Positions 44,573 to 54,147 of a stretch of 64,000 nucleotides of DNA are shown piece by piece (the stretch's first letter is position 1; each line of letters starts with the position of its first letter). A model generated the notes under the pieces. It was given only the letters and a program-made list of their open reading frames with translations, did no database searches and was not told where the DNA came from. Source of the DNA: CAMTUH01 sp947084935 (lineage in GTDB: Bacteria; Pseudomonadota; Gammaproteobacteria; Coxiellales; Coxiellaceae); the NCBI GenBank assembly GCA_947084935.1, contig CAMTUH010000004.1, forward strand, positions 186,001-250,000. Direction: 5' to 3'. The translations under genes and the position numbers were made by a program.

Positions 44573-47209
44573 ATGTATCGTGAGCCATCGCCCATATTGG
44601 ATAAGGAAATCATCGTACTGACGGTTAACCATCGCTTATCTCAACGTCTCATTCATCTCTGGGATTGCGCGCACATTCAGCGTGACCAACGCGCATGGCA
44701 GGCACCTAACATCCTTCCGGTATCGGTTTGGCTGACGCAAGCGTGGCAACGTTGCGCGGAAACGGATGGAATTCTGCTTACCGAGTTTCAAGCGCAATTT
44801 CTGTGGCAAAAAATCATACGAAGCGACACTAAAGCAGCACTTCCTTTACCGATTAAACCCACTGCCGCTTTGGCAAAGTCCGCGTGGGACACGCTCATCC
44901 AATGGAATCTTACGCGGGATGTCCTTGAGCAGGAGACCCAACTTCAAACACAAACATTTTTATCATGGGCCAAACTTTTTGAAAATGATTTAAAACAAAA
45001 CGGCTGGTTTTGTTCTTCTCAATTACCATGGCTCGTTGAACAGCTAATCGTCACTAAAAAATGGGCGCCGACAAAATCCATCGCCTTCGTTGGTTTTGAC
45101 GAATACACGCCCGCGCTTCAATCATTAATAAAAACACTGCAAACCGTCACGACGGTTGTGCAACACGACTCATCTTTGCACAATGCGCATATCCAACGCC
45201 TTGAGTTCAATGATTCGGAAACGGAAATCGCTACCGCAGCGAAATGGGCCAAAAAGATTTTGGATACACACGAATCCCCGGTGAATATTGGCGTGATTAT
45301 TCCCAGTTTAGCGGATCAGCGCGAAACGGTAATCCGTCATTTTACACAAACCTTCGCGCCGGAAAATATTTTACCGGGTGTTACCAAAAAACCGGTACCC
45401 TTTAATATCTCTGCCGGTCAGCGACTGACTGATTCGTTGATGATTAAAACGGCACTTCGTATTTTGAAGGCGCGTCACAACGCCGTTGAAATGCGCACTC
45501 TGAGCGATTTACTGCGATCGCCCTACTTAAATAGCACCGGTGATGAGTCTGCTTACGCGGCGCAACTGGATTCCCGGCTCCGCGAAGATAATCACTGGAA
45601 AATCGGTTGCGACGCGATTAATGCTTATTTTAGCGATCTGAATGCGCATTACACAGAAGCCTCATTCCCGCAGCGTTGGCAAGCGTGGTTGAAGGTAACA
45701 AAAAATTCATCTCAGCAATTACCCAGCGAATGGGCAAAACAATTCGCAGCGGAATTGACGGCGGTTGGCTGGCCAGGACAGCGCATTTTGAACAGTGACG
45801 AGTTCCAATGGCTCACGAAATGGAAAGAGTTATCGCAGGAATTCAGCGCGCTCGATGGCATCACGCAACCATTATCGCGCCGTGAAGCAACAAAATTAGT
45901 ATCGGATTTAGCGCAACACACCGCCTTCCAACCCAAAACAAACCCGGAAGCACCGATTCAAATTTTAGGCTTATTGGAAGCCAGCGGATATGAGTTTGAT
46001 TATTTATGGGTGCTTGGCGTAGACGACGAAACCTGGCCACCACCGGCCAATCCCAATCCTTTCTTACCGTACGGTTTACAAAAAAAACACTGCCTCCCAC
46101 ACGCCTCCGCGGAACGCGAATGGAATTACGCCCAACGAATACAACAACGACTGGAAAACAGCAGTAAAAATATTTTATTCAGTTCTTCAAAACAAAAAAA
46201 TGACCGTGCTTTGTTGGCCAGCACCTTTATTGAGAATTTTCCAGAAATGGCTGTGGAAGATTTAATGCTTCCCAAAGACACAACTATTACGTCGAAAATC
46301 TTCCTCTCGAAAAAAACAGAATCCATTCACGACAATCAAGGCCCTGCTTTATCAAAAGATGAATGTGTACAGGGTGGAAGTTGGATTTTACAGCATCAAT
46401 CCGCGTGTTCTTTCCGTGCATTTTCAAAAATTCGTCTGAATGCTCACGGGATTTCTGATCCCAAACTCGGACTCAATGCCGCCGAACGCGGCACGCTCGT
46501 GCATCGCGTTCTGGAACATCTGTGGAAAAAAATAAAAACATCAAAAAATTTACACGAGCTGTCTGCCAGCAAAATGAACTCATTAATTACCGAAACTATC
46601 GAACAAATCCTACAAAAAGAAAACGCCCCTCCGATTTTTTTATCCGTAGAAAAAAAACGGCTCAAAGAACTCACCCACGAATGGCTGGAATTTGAAAAAA
46701 AACGTCCGCCTTTTACCGTCAGCCAGCGAGAAACCGTTCGGTTCGTTGAAGTGGGGCCTCTCTCACTACGGATTCAAATCGATCGCATCGATAATCTTGA
46801 AAAAAACGGTGATTTCATTATCGATTACAAAACCAAGCGTTCCAACCGCATTGACGATTGGTTTGGAGATCGTCCCCGCGACCTGCAATTGCCCTTGTAC
46901 AGCGTCTATGCTACCGGCGACCCCATCGGCATTGCGTACGCACAAATACGCGGCGGAAAAATGCAGTTCAAGGGGTTGATGGATGAGTCTCATGACCACT
47001 CCGCGGTATTTTCTGAAATGATTTCCATTTCAACCCTAAATTTTAATGGCGTTATTTTATCATGGAACGAAATACGCTTGCAGTGGCAACAAACACTGGA
47101 GCGTTTAGCCACGCATTTTTCTCAGGGTTTTGCTGCCGTAGATCCCGTAGATCCTGTTACTGCGTGTGAATATTGCGATTTACACGCTTTTTGCCGAATT
47201 GAGGATTAA
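44573..47209 (+). CDS. AddB-like nuclease with iron-sulfur PD-(D/E)XK domain
   Basis: An 878-residue protein of the family annotated as probable DNA repair protein, related to AddB. The N-terminal two thirds is an inactive helicase-like fold. The C-terminus is a RecB-type nuclease with DFIIDYKTKR as the catalytic motif. Four Cys in the AddB/Cas4 pattern (QSACSF near 605, then CEYCDLHAFC at the end) should hold a 4Fe-4S cluster. The start is ATG 44573; an in-frame TTG lies 9 nt upstream. The AddA-like helicase follows after 5 nt. The pair presumably replaces RecBCD in end resection. Confidence 0.88.
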   Translation: MYREPSPILDKEIIVLTVNHRLSQRLIHLWDCAHIQRDQRAWQAPNILPVSVWLTQAWQRCAETDGILLTEFQAQFLWQKIIRSDTKAALPLPIKPTAALAKSAWDTLIQWNLTRDVLEQETQLQTQTFLSWAKLFENDLKQNGWFCSSQLPWLVEQLIVTKKWAPTKSIAFVGFDEYTPALQSLIKTLQTVTTVVQHDSSLHNAHIQRLEFNDSETEIATAAKWAKKILDTHESPVNIGVIIPSLADQRETVIRHFTQTFAPENILPGVTKKPVPFNISAGQRLTDSLMIKTALRILKARHNAVEMRTLSDLLRSPYLNSTGDESAYAAQLDSRLREDNHWKIGCDAINAYFSDLNAHYTEASFPQRWQAWLKVTKNSSQQLPSEWAKQFAAELTAVGWPGQRILNSDEFQWLTKWKELSQEFSALDGITQPLSRREATKLVSDLAQHTAFQPKTNPEAPIQILGLLEASGYEFDYLWVLGVDDETWPPPANPNPFLPYGLQKKHCLPHASAEREWNYAQRIQQRLENSSKNILFSSSKQKNDRALLASTFIENFPEMAVEDLMLPKDTTITSKIFLSKKTESIHDNQGPALSKDECVQGGSWILQHQSACSFRAFSKIRLNAHGISDPKLGLNAAERGTLVHRVLEHLWKKIKTSKNLHELSASKMNSLITETIEQILQKENAPPIFLSVEKKRLKELTHEWLEFEKKRPPFTVSQRETVRFVEVGPLSLRIQIDRIDNLEKNGDFIIDYKTKRSNRIDDWFGDRPRDLQLPLYSVYATGDPIGIAYAQIRGGKMQFKGLMDESHDHSAVFSEMISISTLNFNGVILSWNEIRLQWQQTLERLATHFSQGFAAVDPVDPVTACEYCDLHAFCRIED

Positions 47210-47214
47210 AAGAG

Positions 47215-50200
47215 ATGACTGACGACGCGTTGCGACAACAAGCCCTTGACCCCCGTCGGTCGTTCATCGTTCAGGCGCCCGCCGGATCAGGTAAAACTGA
47301 ATTATTGATACAGCGCTACCTGCGTTTGCTCAGTACCGTCGACGCACCCGAAGAAATTATCGCCATTACTTTCACTCGTAAAGCTGCTGCTGAAATGCGT
47401 GCGCGGATTCTATCGGCGCTTCGTAACACCGAAACACACGAACTCATCCACAATCCAAACCGATTGAGAATATTAACCATCGATGCACTGGCAGCTCGCC
47501 TGTGCGCGCAGATGCCTTTATCAACGGGATTTGGTGCGCAGCCTAAAATTTCTGAAGACGCAGAAAGCTACTATGAAAAAGCAGCACACGCACTACTCAC
47601 CGAACAACGTTATCAGGACGATGTTGAAAAATTACTGCTACACCTCGACAACAACGCGGATCAATTGATTCTCTTATTCATAGAAATGCTCGCGCATCGA
47701 GATCAATGGCTTCCACACATCGTGCGTTATCACCAAAACTCAAATGCATTGAGGCGCGAGTTAGAAAAGGGATTAAAAAATATTGCTGAAGAAAAATTAA
47801 CTGCCCTTAGTAAAATTCTTGATACCAATCAATCGATTTCCATTCACGATTTACCCCAGTGGATCACGATCGCTGATTCATTGCTGACAAAAACAGGGGA
47901 GTGGCGAAAAAGGCCAAAAAAGGCTGAATACCAAGAATCACCAATTTTTGCACCGCTCAATGAGCTGTCCGGTCAGGAATCCCTGCGCGTTGCATTGTAC
48001 GACCTCACCCAGTGCCCTCCGCTTTCCTACAGCGATCAGCAATGGACAATCATTCATGCGCTCGTTCGACTGCTGCCGTTATTAACGGCAGAATTAAATC
48101 TGATTTTCCAAGAGGAGAACGTCATTGACTTTACTGAATTAACTTTTGGTGCGATGCGTGCCCTGGGCAATGCCAGTGATCCTACGGATTTAGCATTACG
48201 TTGGGATTATCAAATTCGCCATTTACTCATCGATGAATTTCAAGATACTTCGCTGACTCAGTTTCGATTCATCGAACAACTTACTGCCGGTTGGCAACCG
48301 GACGAAGGACGTACGTTATTTTTGGTGGGCGATCCCATGCAATCGATTTATCGTTTCCGAAACGCCGAAGTGAGCTTATTTAATCACGCAAAAAATAATG
48401 GGGTTGGAAACATCCGTTTAACTTCATTAACGCTGAGCGCTAATTTTCGCTCGCAACCGAGTATCGTCGACTGGATCAATCGAGTTTTCCAGAGCGCTTT
48501 TCCGCAGGAATCGAACTCCCTAACCGGAGCCATTTCCTACGCACCATCTCTTTCTAAAAGAGAGCCGCAGAAAAGATCCGGCGTAAAATTATATCCACTG
48601 TTAAATGCCGAACCCGAAAACGAGGCCGAACAAATCATCAAAATCATCCACCAGTATCAACATGAAGATCCGCACGCTCGTATCGCTGTCTTAGTTCGTT
48701 CAAGAAATCAATTAAGGGACATCATTCCGGTTTTAAAAGCCGCTGGCATCGCCTATCACGCCGTTGAAATTGAGAAGTTGGGGCACCGCGTTGAAATTCG
48801 CGATTTATTTTCATTAACGCAAGCCCTGTGCCATTTAAACGATCGTATCGCTTGGTTGTCCGTGTTACGCGCACCGTGGTGTGGGCTTACCCTGAACGAC
48901 CTGCATGCCATTGCTCATTATCGCAGAGAAAAACTCCTCTGGGAGAATCTCCAGAACTTTCAAGCCATCGCGAATCTCAGTAATGACGGTAAAAAAAGGC
49001 TGGATCGCATCGTCCCGATACTGTCACAGTCGCTGCACAATCACGGGATATTACCGCTGGCCACCTGGATTGAAGGATCATGGCTGGCACTCGGTGGGCC
49101 GGCGTGTTTAAAGAGCGAAATTGAAATAACCAACGCACGCGCGTATTTTCGCTTGTTAGAAACGCTCGAAACCGATTTCGATATCCGCACCTTGGCGAAA
49201 AAACTCGATCAGTTATACGCTCAAATGGACGACAACCAAACGCACGGCATTCAAATCATGACCATACACAAAGCCAAAGGTTTGGAATTCGATCACGTGA
49301 TTATTCCCAGTTTACACCGCAAAACACCTCCCGATAAAAATCGTTTGCTGATGTGGCTCGATCGCCCTACGGCAGGCGGCAGTGATCTGATTCTCGCACC
49401 GATTAAATTTGCCTACGAAGACAACGACCCAATTTACGATTATTTAAGAACCATCGAAAAAAGCAAACTAACAAACGAGGCCATTCGTTTATTTTACGTT
49501 GCGGCAACACGCGCAAAATCATCGCTGCATTTACTCATGCGTGCGGAAGAAACTCCACTCAAAGCCACTTTTATGGATTTCTTGTGGCCTTCTTGCAAGG
49601 AAGTTATCGCTGAAAATATTATTTCTACTAACAACGATGAATCATTGGATGATCTTCGTTCATCCAATCGAGAACTGATACGGCTGTGTGCCGACTGGCA
49701 ATTGCCCGTTGAGGCGAACAAGGGCCGCCCAGAAGAAAGCGCACCGAATACGTTTGGCTTTTCACTGACTGCAAAAAATTATTTGGGCACTGCGATTCAC
49801 GAAGCATTGGAAACGGTAGCCCACGAAGGAATTTCGCAATGGGATATTCGGCGAATCGAAAAAACAAAACCCTATTGGAAGCGACGCTTACAACAACTCG
49901 GTACCCCAGTAAATCAACTGGAAGCCAGTTTGGTGCTGCTTGAAAAAGCGCTGCTCAACACGCTAAACGATCAACGGGGGCAATGGATTTTGTCCCAGCA
50001 CCAGGACTCCCAAAACGAATATTCGCTCCGAACCCCTGCAAATCGCGAGATTGCCCAGGTTGTTCTGGATCGGACTTTTGTCGATAACGAAAACATGCGG
50101 TGGATTATTGATTATAAAACAGCGACGCCTGATCATGAATCCGATGAAGTTTTCTTACAACAACAGTCTCGGCAGCACGCGCACCAACTGAACCGATACG

Positions 50201-50301
50201 CAGAAATCATGCAGAAAACCGAATTACGCCCCATTAAATTAGGAATTTATTTCCCGCTGTGTTCGCTGTGGATGGAGTGGGGTTTTGTGACTAAACCATA
50301 A
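47215..50301 (+). CDS. AddA-like UvrD/Rep helicase-nuclease
   Basis: A 1028-residue superfamily 1A helicase. Walker A is APAGSGKTELLIQRYL near 20, motif Ia FTRKAAAEMRAR, motif II LIDEFQDTS, motif III LVGDPMQSIYRFRNA, motif V IMTIHKAKGLEFDHVI, and motif VI RLFYVAATRAKSSLHL. The C-terminal nuclease domain ends with WIIDYKTATPD. Sequence and pairing with the preceding AddB-like gene support an AddAB-type double-strand-break resection complex. Confidence 0.9.
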   Translation: MTDDALRQQALDPRRSFIVQAPAGSGKTELLIQRYLRLLSTVDAPEEIIAITFTRKAAAEMRARILSALRNTETHELIHNPNRLRILTIDALAARLCAQMPLSTGFGAQPKISEDAESYYEKAAHALLTEQRYQDDVEKLLLHLDNNADQLILLFIEMLAHRDQWLPHIVRYHQNSNALRRELEKGLKNIAEEKLTALSKILDTNQSISIHDLPQWITIADSLLTKTGEWRKRPKKAEYQESPIFAPLNELSGQESLRVALYDLTQCPPLSYSDQQWTIIHALVRLLPLLTAELNLIFQEENVIDFTELTFGAMRALGNASDPTDLALRWDYQIRHLLIDEFQDTSLTQFRFIEQLTAGWQPDEGRTLFLVGDPMQSIYRFRNAEVSLFNHAKNNGVGNIRLTSLTLSANFRSQPSIVDWINRVFQSAFPQESNSLTGAISYAPSLSKREPQKRSGVKLYPLLNAEPENEAEQIIKIIHQYQHEDPHARIAVLVRSRNQLRDIIPVLKAAGIAYHAVEIEKLGHRVEIRDLFSLTQALCHLNDRIAWLSVLRAPWCGLTLNDLHAIAHYRREKLLWENLQNFQAIANLSNDGKKRLDRIVPILSQSLHNHGILPLATWIEGSWLALGGPACLKSEIEITNARAYFRLLETLETDFDIRTLAKKLDQLYAQMDDNQTHGIQIMTIHKAKGLEFDHVIIPSLHRKTPPDKNRLLMWLDRPTAGGSDLILAPIKFAYEDNDPIYDYLRTIEKSKLTNEAIRLFYVAATRAKSSLHLLMRAEETPLKATFMDFLWPSCKEVIAENIISTNNDESLDDLRSSNRELIRLCADWQLPVEANKGRPEESAPNTFGFSLTAKNYLGTAIHEALETVAHEGISQWDIRRIEKTKPYWKRRLQQLGTPVNQLEASLVLLEKALLNTLNDQRGQWILSQHQDSQNEYSLRTPANREIAQVVLDRTFVDNENMRWIIDYKTATPDHESDEVFLQQQSRQHAHQLNRYAEIMQKTELRPIKLGIYFPLCSLWMEWGFVTKP

Positions 50302-50377
50302 CGTAGCCTTGAGGGAGCCATGCGCAATCAAGGAATTCCCGGGTTACGCCACGAAGCGTGGCTGCACCCAGGCTACG
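50302..50377. repeat. repeat family B, full unit
   Basis: It starts CGTAGCC and ends GGCTACG, with an internal AATCAAGGAATTCC and GGGTTACGCC. It lies directly after the AddA-like TAA stop and before the nucleotidase ribosome binding site, so it is in the 5' leader of the nucleotidase message. Confidence 0.85.
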
Positions 50378-50428
50378 TCCTGTCCATGCGAATTCTCACG
50401 TGCCATAATAGGGCCAGGAGATCAGAAC

Positions 50429-51325
50429 ATGCCCGAAGACATTTCACACAAACTCGTCGTTGCCATCTCTTCCCGCGCCTTGTTCGACCTCGACGAAAGC
50501 AACGCTGTCTACGAGCAACAAGGCGTCGAAGAATACGCGGCTTATCAGATCAGCCACGAAAACGAAATTTTACAACCGGGCATTGCCTTCCCGCTCGTAC
50601 AGAAATTTTTAAAACTGAATCAAGAGAGCGATTTAGTTGAAGTGATTCTGCTTTCGCGGAACAGTGCCGACACAGGATTGCGCGTATTCAACAGCATTCA
50701 ACATTACGAACTCAATATCAGTCGTGCCGCTTTCAGCAGTGGCCAAAGCCCGTATCAATACATTCAAGCCTTTGGCACTCATTTATTTCTTTCCGCTAAT
50801 CCCCAGGACGTGAAAAATGCGCTTAGCGCCGGTTGCGCAGCTGCAACGATTATCCCATCTTCAAAGAAAAAAAATATTTCCAAAAACGACCAACTTCGAA
50901 TAGCGTTCGACGGCGATTCGGTTTTATTTTCCGATGAATCCGAGCGTATTTATCAGCAGGATGGTTTACAAGCTTTTTCGAACAACGAAAGAACTGAAGC
51001 GAACAAACCGTTATCCGGCGGGCCTTTTAAGGGCTTTCTGGCCGCGCTGCAACAATTACAGCGCCACTTCCCTGCGGATGATTCGCCAATTCGAACCGCA
51101 CTGGTAACCGCACGCCAAGCACCGGCGCACGAACGCGTCATTAAAACACTGCGCGCGTGGAATATTCGCATTGATGAAGCGTTATTTCTGGGTGGCTTGG
51201 ATAAAGGAAAATTTTTGAGGGCTTTTGGCGCCGATATTTTCTTCGACGATCAACACGGACACTGTCAATCCGCCGCGGAGCACGTAGCAACGGCTCACGT
51301 GCCCAACGGAGTCCTTAACGACTAA
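50429..51325 (+). CDS. cytosolic 5'-nucleotidase-family protein
   Basis: A 298-residue protein of the 5'-nucleotidase family PF06189, hydrolysing nucleoside monophosphates. Visible are AISSRALFDLDESNAVY at the N-terminus, a second related segment AFDGDSVLFSDESERIYQQDG near 160-180 with the catalytic Asp residues, VTARQAPAHERVI, and FLRAFGADIFFDDQ. The start is ATG 50429 behind AGGAG; an upstream extension to 50309 is encoded by the repeat. Its stop overlaps the convergent BI-1 gene by 4 nt. Confidence 0.88.
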   Translation: MPEDISHKLVVAISSRALFDLDESNAVYEQQGVEEYAAYQISHENEILQPGIAFPLVQKFLKLNQESDLVEVILLSRNSADTGLRVFNSIQHYELNISRAAFSSGQSPYQYIQAFGTHLFLSANPQDVKNALSAGCAAATIIPSSKKKNISKNDQLRIAFDGDSVLFSDESERIYQQDGLQAFSNNERTEANKPLSGGPFKGFLAALQQLQRHFPADDSPIRTALVTARQAPAHERVIKTLRAWNIRIDEALFLGGLDKGKFLRAFGADIFFDDQHGHCQSAAEHVATAHVPNGVLND

Positions 51326-52041
51326 CGACGATCGCCGAACAGTCTCAATATGCTTAGAAACAGATTGATAAAGTCCAAATACAATCTCAACGCGCCAAAT
51401 ATCGCTTGCTTCGCAACCACACCTTCGCCGCTGGAATCAGTCATCAAGTAGGTTTGTTTAATCGCTTGCGTGTCGTATGCCGTCAATCCCGCAAACACGA
51501 TCACACCAAGAGCAGAAATCGTCATCTGTGCGGTATCTCCACGCAGTCCGGGGATGAAAAACGACAGCAGCATAAATCCGATTATCCCAAACAGGCCCAT
51601 GACGCAAAATTTTCCGATCGGACCCAGATCCCGCTTGGTAACAAACCCAAACATCGTCAGACCGAAAAAGGATATGGCGGTAACGAGAAAAGCGTTCTGT
51701 ATGTCTTTACCCGTATAAGCCAGAAAGATAACGCTGAAAACAACGCCCGTTACCACGGTGTAAAGGATATAAAGCAAAGCCGCGGTGGCCGCATTAATCC
51801 GATTCATCGCCCAAGACAGCGCGATAACCACGCCGAATTGAACGAGGATTAACCCTAAAAACAGCCCTTTCTTTTGAACAACGGCCTGCATGACAGCCGG
51901 GTGGCTCGCGATAAGATACGCCGTCAATGCCGTGAGGGCCAAGCCAAATACCATCCATAAGTACACTTTTGACATAAACTGAGCCACGGTGGCCTGAATA
52001 GCCACTCGGGCTTGCGCTGGGGCACGCAGTATCTCGGGCAT
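51322..52041 (-). CDS. BAX inhibitor-1/YccA-family membrane protein
   Basis: A 239-residue inner-membrane protein with seven hydrophobic segments, the BI-1 topology. Family features are VYLWMVFGLALTALTAYL, VFSVIFLAYTGKDIQNAFLVTAISF, VIVFAGLTAYDTQAIKQTY and ALRLYLDFINLFLSILRLFG with the conserved Asp residues. E. coli relatives (YccA, YbhL) interact with FtsH or act as pH-sensitive channels; the role here is unknown. The start is ATG 52041 with GGAG 9 nt upstream. Confidence 0.93.
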   Translation of the reverse strand: MPEILRAPAQARVAIQATVAQFMSKVYLWMVFGLALTALTAYLIASHPAVMQAVVQKKGLFLGLILVQFGVVIALSWAMNRINAATAALLYILYTVVTGVVFSVIFLAYTGKDIQNAFLVTAISFFGLTMFGFVTKRDLGPIGKFCVMGLFGIIGFMLLSFFIPGLRGDTAQMTISALGVIVFAGLTAYDTQAIKQTYLMTDSSGEGVVAKQAIFGALRLYLDFINLFLSILRLFGDRR

Positions 52042-52082
52042 GGTTATATACTCCAAAGGTTATCTATTGAAAATCAGAGGGT

Positions 52083-52116
52083 ATTATACCTAAGGAGCCG
52101 GTAATAAGTATATAAT
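52083..52116. promoter_or_regulatory. divergent minus-10 elements for the BI-1 gene and orn
   Basis: On the minus strand TATAAT (52088-52083) suits the BI-1 gene, 41 nt before its ATG. On the plus strand TATAAT at 52111-52116 ends only 6 nt before the orn ATG, which would make the orn message leaderless. Minus-35 elements are weak on both sides. Confidence 0.45.
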
Positions 52117-52122
52117 CGGACG

Positions 52123-52674
52123 ATGAGCATCAGCGACGATAACTTAATCTGGCTGGACCTCGAGATGACCGGCCTCGACCCCGATAACGACCGCATCTTA
52201 GAAATCGCCACCATCATCACAAATTCCAACCTCGATATATTGGCTGAAGGGCCGGTTTTTGCCATCCACCAACCCCAAGAACGGCTTGACCGGATGGACT
52301 CGTGGAATAAGGAACACCACGGCCACTCTGGCTTAATCGACCGGGTGTCAAAAAGCACCGTCAACGAAGCCCAGGCCGAGTCGGAAACGATTGCTTTCTT
52401 GCAAAAATACGTTCCTCCCGGAAAATCCCCCTTATGTGGCAATTCCGTCTGCCAAGATCGGCGGTTTTTGTACCGTTACATGCCTGTGCTTGATAAATAT
52501 TTTCACTACCGGCATTTGGACGTCAGCACCCTCAAAATTCTCGCCCAACGCTGGGCACCACAAATCGCCAGAGGATTGATAAAAGAATCCCAGCACGTCG
52601 CTTTACAAGATATTCGCGACTCCATTGAAGAGCTGCGCTATTACCGCGAACATTTTCTGAAAATATTGGCGTAG
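52123..52674 (+). CDS. orn: oligoribonuclease
   Basis: A 183-residue DEDDh 3'-5' exonuclease that degrades dinucleotides and oligoribonucleotides, also the linear product of cyclic-di-GMP breakdown. Exo I is WLDLEMTGLDPDNDRILEIA, with the DxE acids at 11 and 13. Exo II and III are DRRFLYRYMPVLD and RHLDVSTLKILAQRW, and HVALQDIRDSIEELRYYRE closes the active site. No Shine-Dalgarno is visible before ATG 52123. Confidence 0.97.
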   Translation: MSISDDNLIWLDLEMTGLDPDNDRILEIATIITNSNLDILAEGPVFAIHQPQERLDRMDSWNKEHHGHSGLIDRVSKSTVNEAQAESETIAFLQKYVPPGKSPLCGNSVCQDRRFLYRYMPVLDKYFHYRHLDVSTLKILAQRWAPQIARGLIKESQHVALQDIRDSIEELRYYREHFLKILA

Positions 52675-52734
52675 ACAACCCCTCAACGACTCGATATCAT
52701 GTTAAGCACTTGATCGCTAAAAAGGATTATGAAA

Positions 52735-53316
52735 ATGGGATTTATCATCAGCATCATTCTTGCGTATCTCATTGGCTCCATCTCCTGCGCCATCCTTGCC
52801 GCTAAATATTTAAAACTCCCCGATCCACGCACCCAGGGTTCTGGAAACGCCGGCGCCACTAATTTAGCGCGCTTGGGCGGCAAGCAAGCCGCAATCTACG
52901 TCCTCATCGGCGATGCGTTAAAAGGTTTAATCGCCGTACTCATCGGACGATTATTTCACGTACACGGACTGGGTCTTGGGTTTGTTGCCTTGGCAGCCGT
53001 CGTCGGACACGTGTATCCGCTGTATTTTAAATTCAAAGGCGGCAAAGGCGTCGCAACAGCCATCGGTGGCATTTTGGCATTATCATTTTGGGGCGCGGTA
53101 TTTTTAATTGCGACCTGGATCATCGTCGCGCTGATTTTCCGTTACGCTTCACTCGCTTCTCTCGTAACCGCCGTCGCCGCACCGATTTATTTACTGATTG
53201 GTGGACGAGGCGCTTACTTTTTCCCGGTGCTCTTAATCACGGTATTAATCATCTGGAAACACTGGGCCAACATCGATCGTCTACGGAAGGGCACGGAAAG
53301 TAAGATTCAGTTTTAA
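52735..53316 (+). CDS. plsY: glycerol-3-phosphate acyltransferase PlsY
   Basis: Membrane enzyme that acylates glycerol 3-phosphate using acyl phosphate from PlsX. From ATG 52735 it has 193 residues and five transmembrane segments. The three conserved motifs are present: GSGNAGATNLAR, HVYPLYFKFKGGKGVAT and the ALIF/RYASLASL region with later small residues. AAGGA lies 8 nt before ATG 52735; the ATG 6 nt earlier is too close to it. Confidence 0.95.
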   Translation: MGFIISIILAYLIGSISCAILAAKYLKLPDPRTQGSGNAGATNLARLGGKQAAIYVLIGDALKGLIAVLIGRLFHVHGLGLGFVALAAVVGHVYPLYFKFKGGKGVATAIGGILALSFWGAVFLIATWIIVALIFRYASLASLVTAVAAPIYLLIGGRGAYFFPVLLITVLIIWKHWANIDRLRKGTESKIQF

Positions 53317-53319
53317 CGG

Positions 53320-54147
53320 ATGACAAGAGCCTCTGTATCTGTAGAAGATAGTAGCTACCCAAGTGAAAATAACGATCCCACGGCTAAAATCAGTGAAATT
53401 TGGGAATCGTTACAAAACCTGCTTCAAATATTTTCTGAGCTAATAAAAAACCATGAACCTGCATTAATCGATTCCGCTAAAGTCGTCCTAGAAGAAGAAA
53501 AAACCCGAGACCTTCAAGCCAGCGAACAGACGCTTGAAAAAAAGATACAAAGTGCATCGAGAGCGATGCAATTATTAAACCATTTATTTCCAACCCGACT
53601 GATCTTACAAGACCAAGTTGAAACTGAAAGCCAGGAAACCAGTTTTGTTAGGGGCATCGATGAGTGGCTAAAGGAAACGAAGTCACCCTCTTCTTCTCAA
53701 GAGAAAAGCCCCAGGAGCCCATTCAGAGAAAAGTTTTTTTCACAACCGAAAAAGATCGAAAAAAATGAAAGATCCGCTGAGCAATCAATATATGCTGAAA
53801 ATATTGAAACCCTGTTGTATTTACAAGCCACTGAAAAAGCGATTATGCGAAATATATCTGTTCTGGCATCTGTTCTGGAAACTATAGAAACTCATTTTCA
53901 AACTTACCAACAATCTCTCAATACCGCCATTACCAATTATGAGACCCTACAAAAAAGAGCTACGGTTTATTTAACCGCGCAGGATCAGGATCAACAAGAA
54001 ACACTCAAACTGGAGATAAAGTTTTCCAATGAACTTTTAAAATTTTACGCTCAAAAAATACAACTTTTTTGTGACACATACGCTGAGCTATTTGACGAGA
54101 TCCTTGAACAAAATACCACAATCAATTCCATCGACTTTCTACCCTGA
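53320..54147 (+). CDS. coiled-coil orphan protein
   Basis: A 275-residue, highly charged, helical protein with heptad-like stretches (about 20-95 and 160-250) and a Ser-rich linker between. No signal peptide, membrane segment or known domain. It starts 3 nt after the plsY stop with no clear ribosome binding site, so it may depend on coupling, and its end overlaps convergent tsaD by 9 nt. The composition resembles Coxiella Dot/Icm substrates, but there is no specific evidence. Confidence 0.75.
   Translation: MTRASVSVEDSSYPSENNDPTAKISEIWESLQNLLQIFSELIKNHEPALIDSAKVVLEEEKTRDLQASEQTLEKKIQSASRAMQLLNHLFPTRLILQDQVETESQETSFVRGIDEWLKETKSPSSSQEKSPRSPFREKFFSQPKKIEKNERSAEQSIYAENIETLLYLQATEKAIMRNISVLASVLETIETHFQTYQQSLNTAITNYETLQKRATVYLTAQDQDQQETLKLEIKFSNELLKFYAQKIQLFCDTYAELFDEILEQNTTINSIDFLP

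Noticed and set aside
50309..50428. N-terminal extension of the 5'-nucleotidase.
   Set aside because: It is translated from repeat family B; a good AGGAG and ATG lie at the family start (50429).
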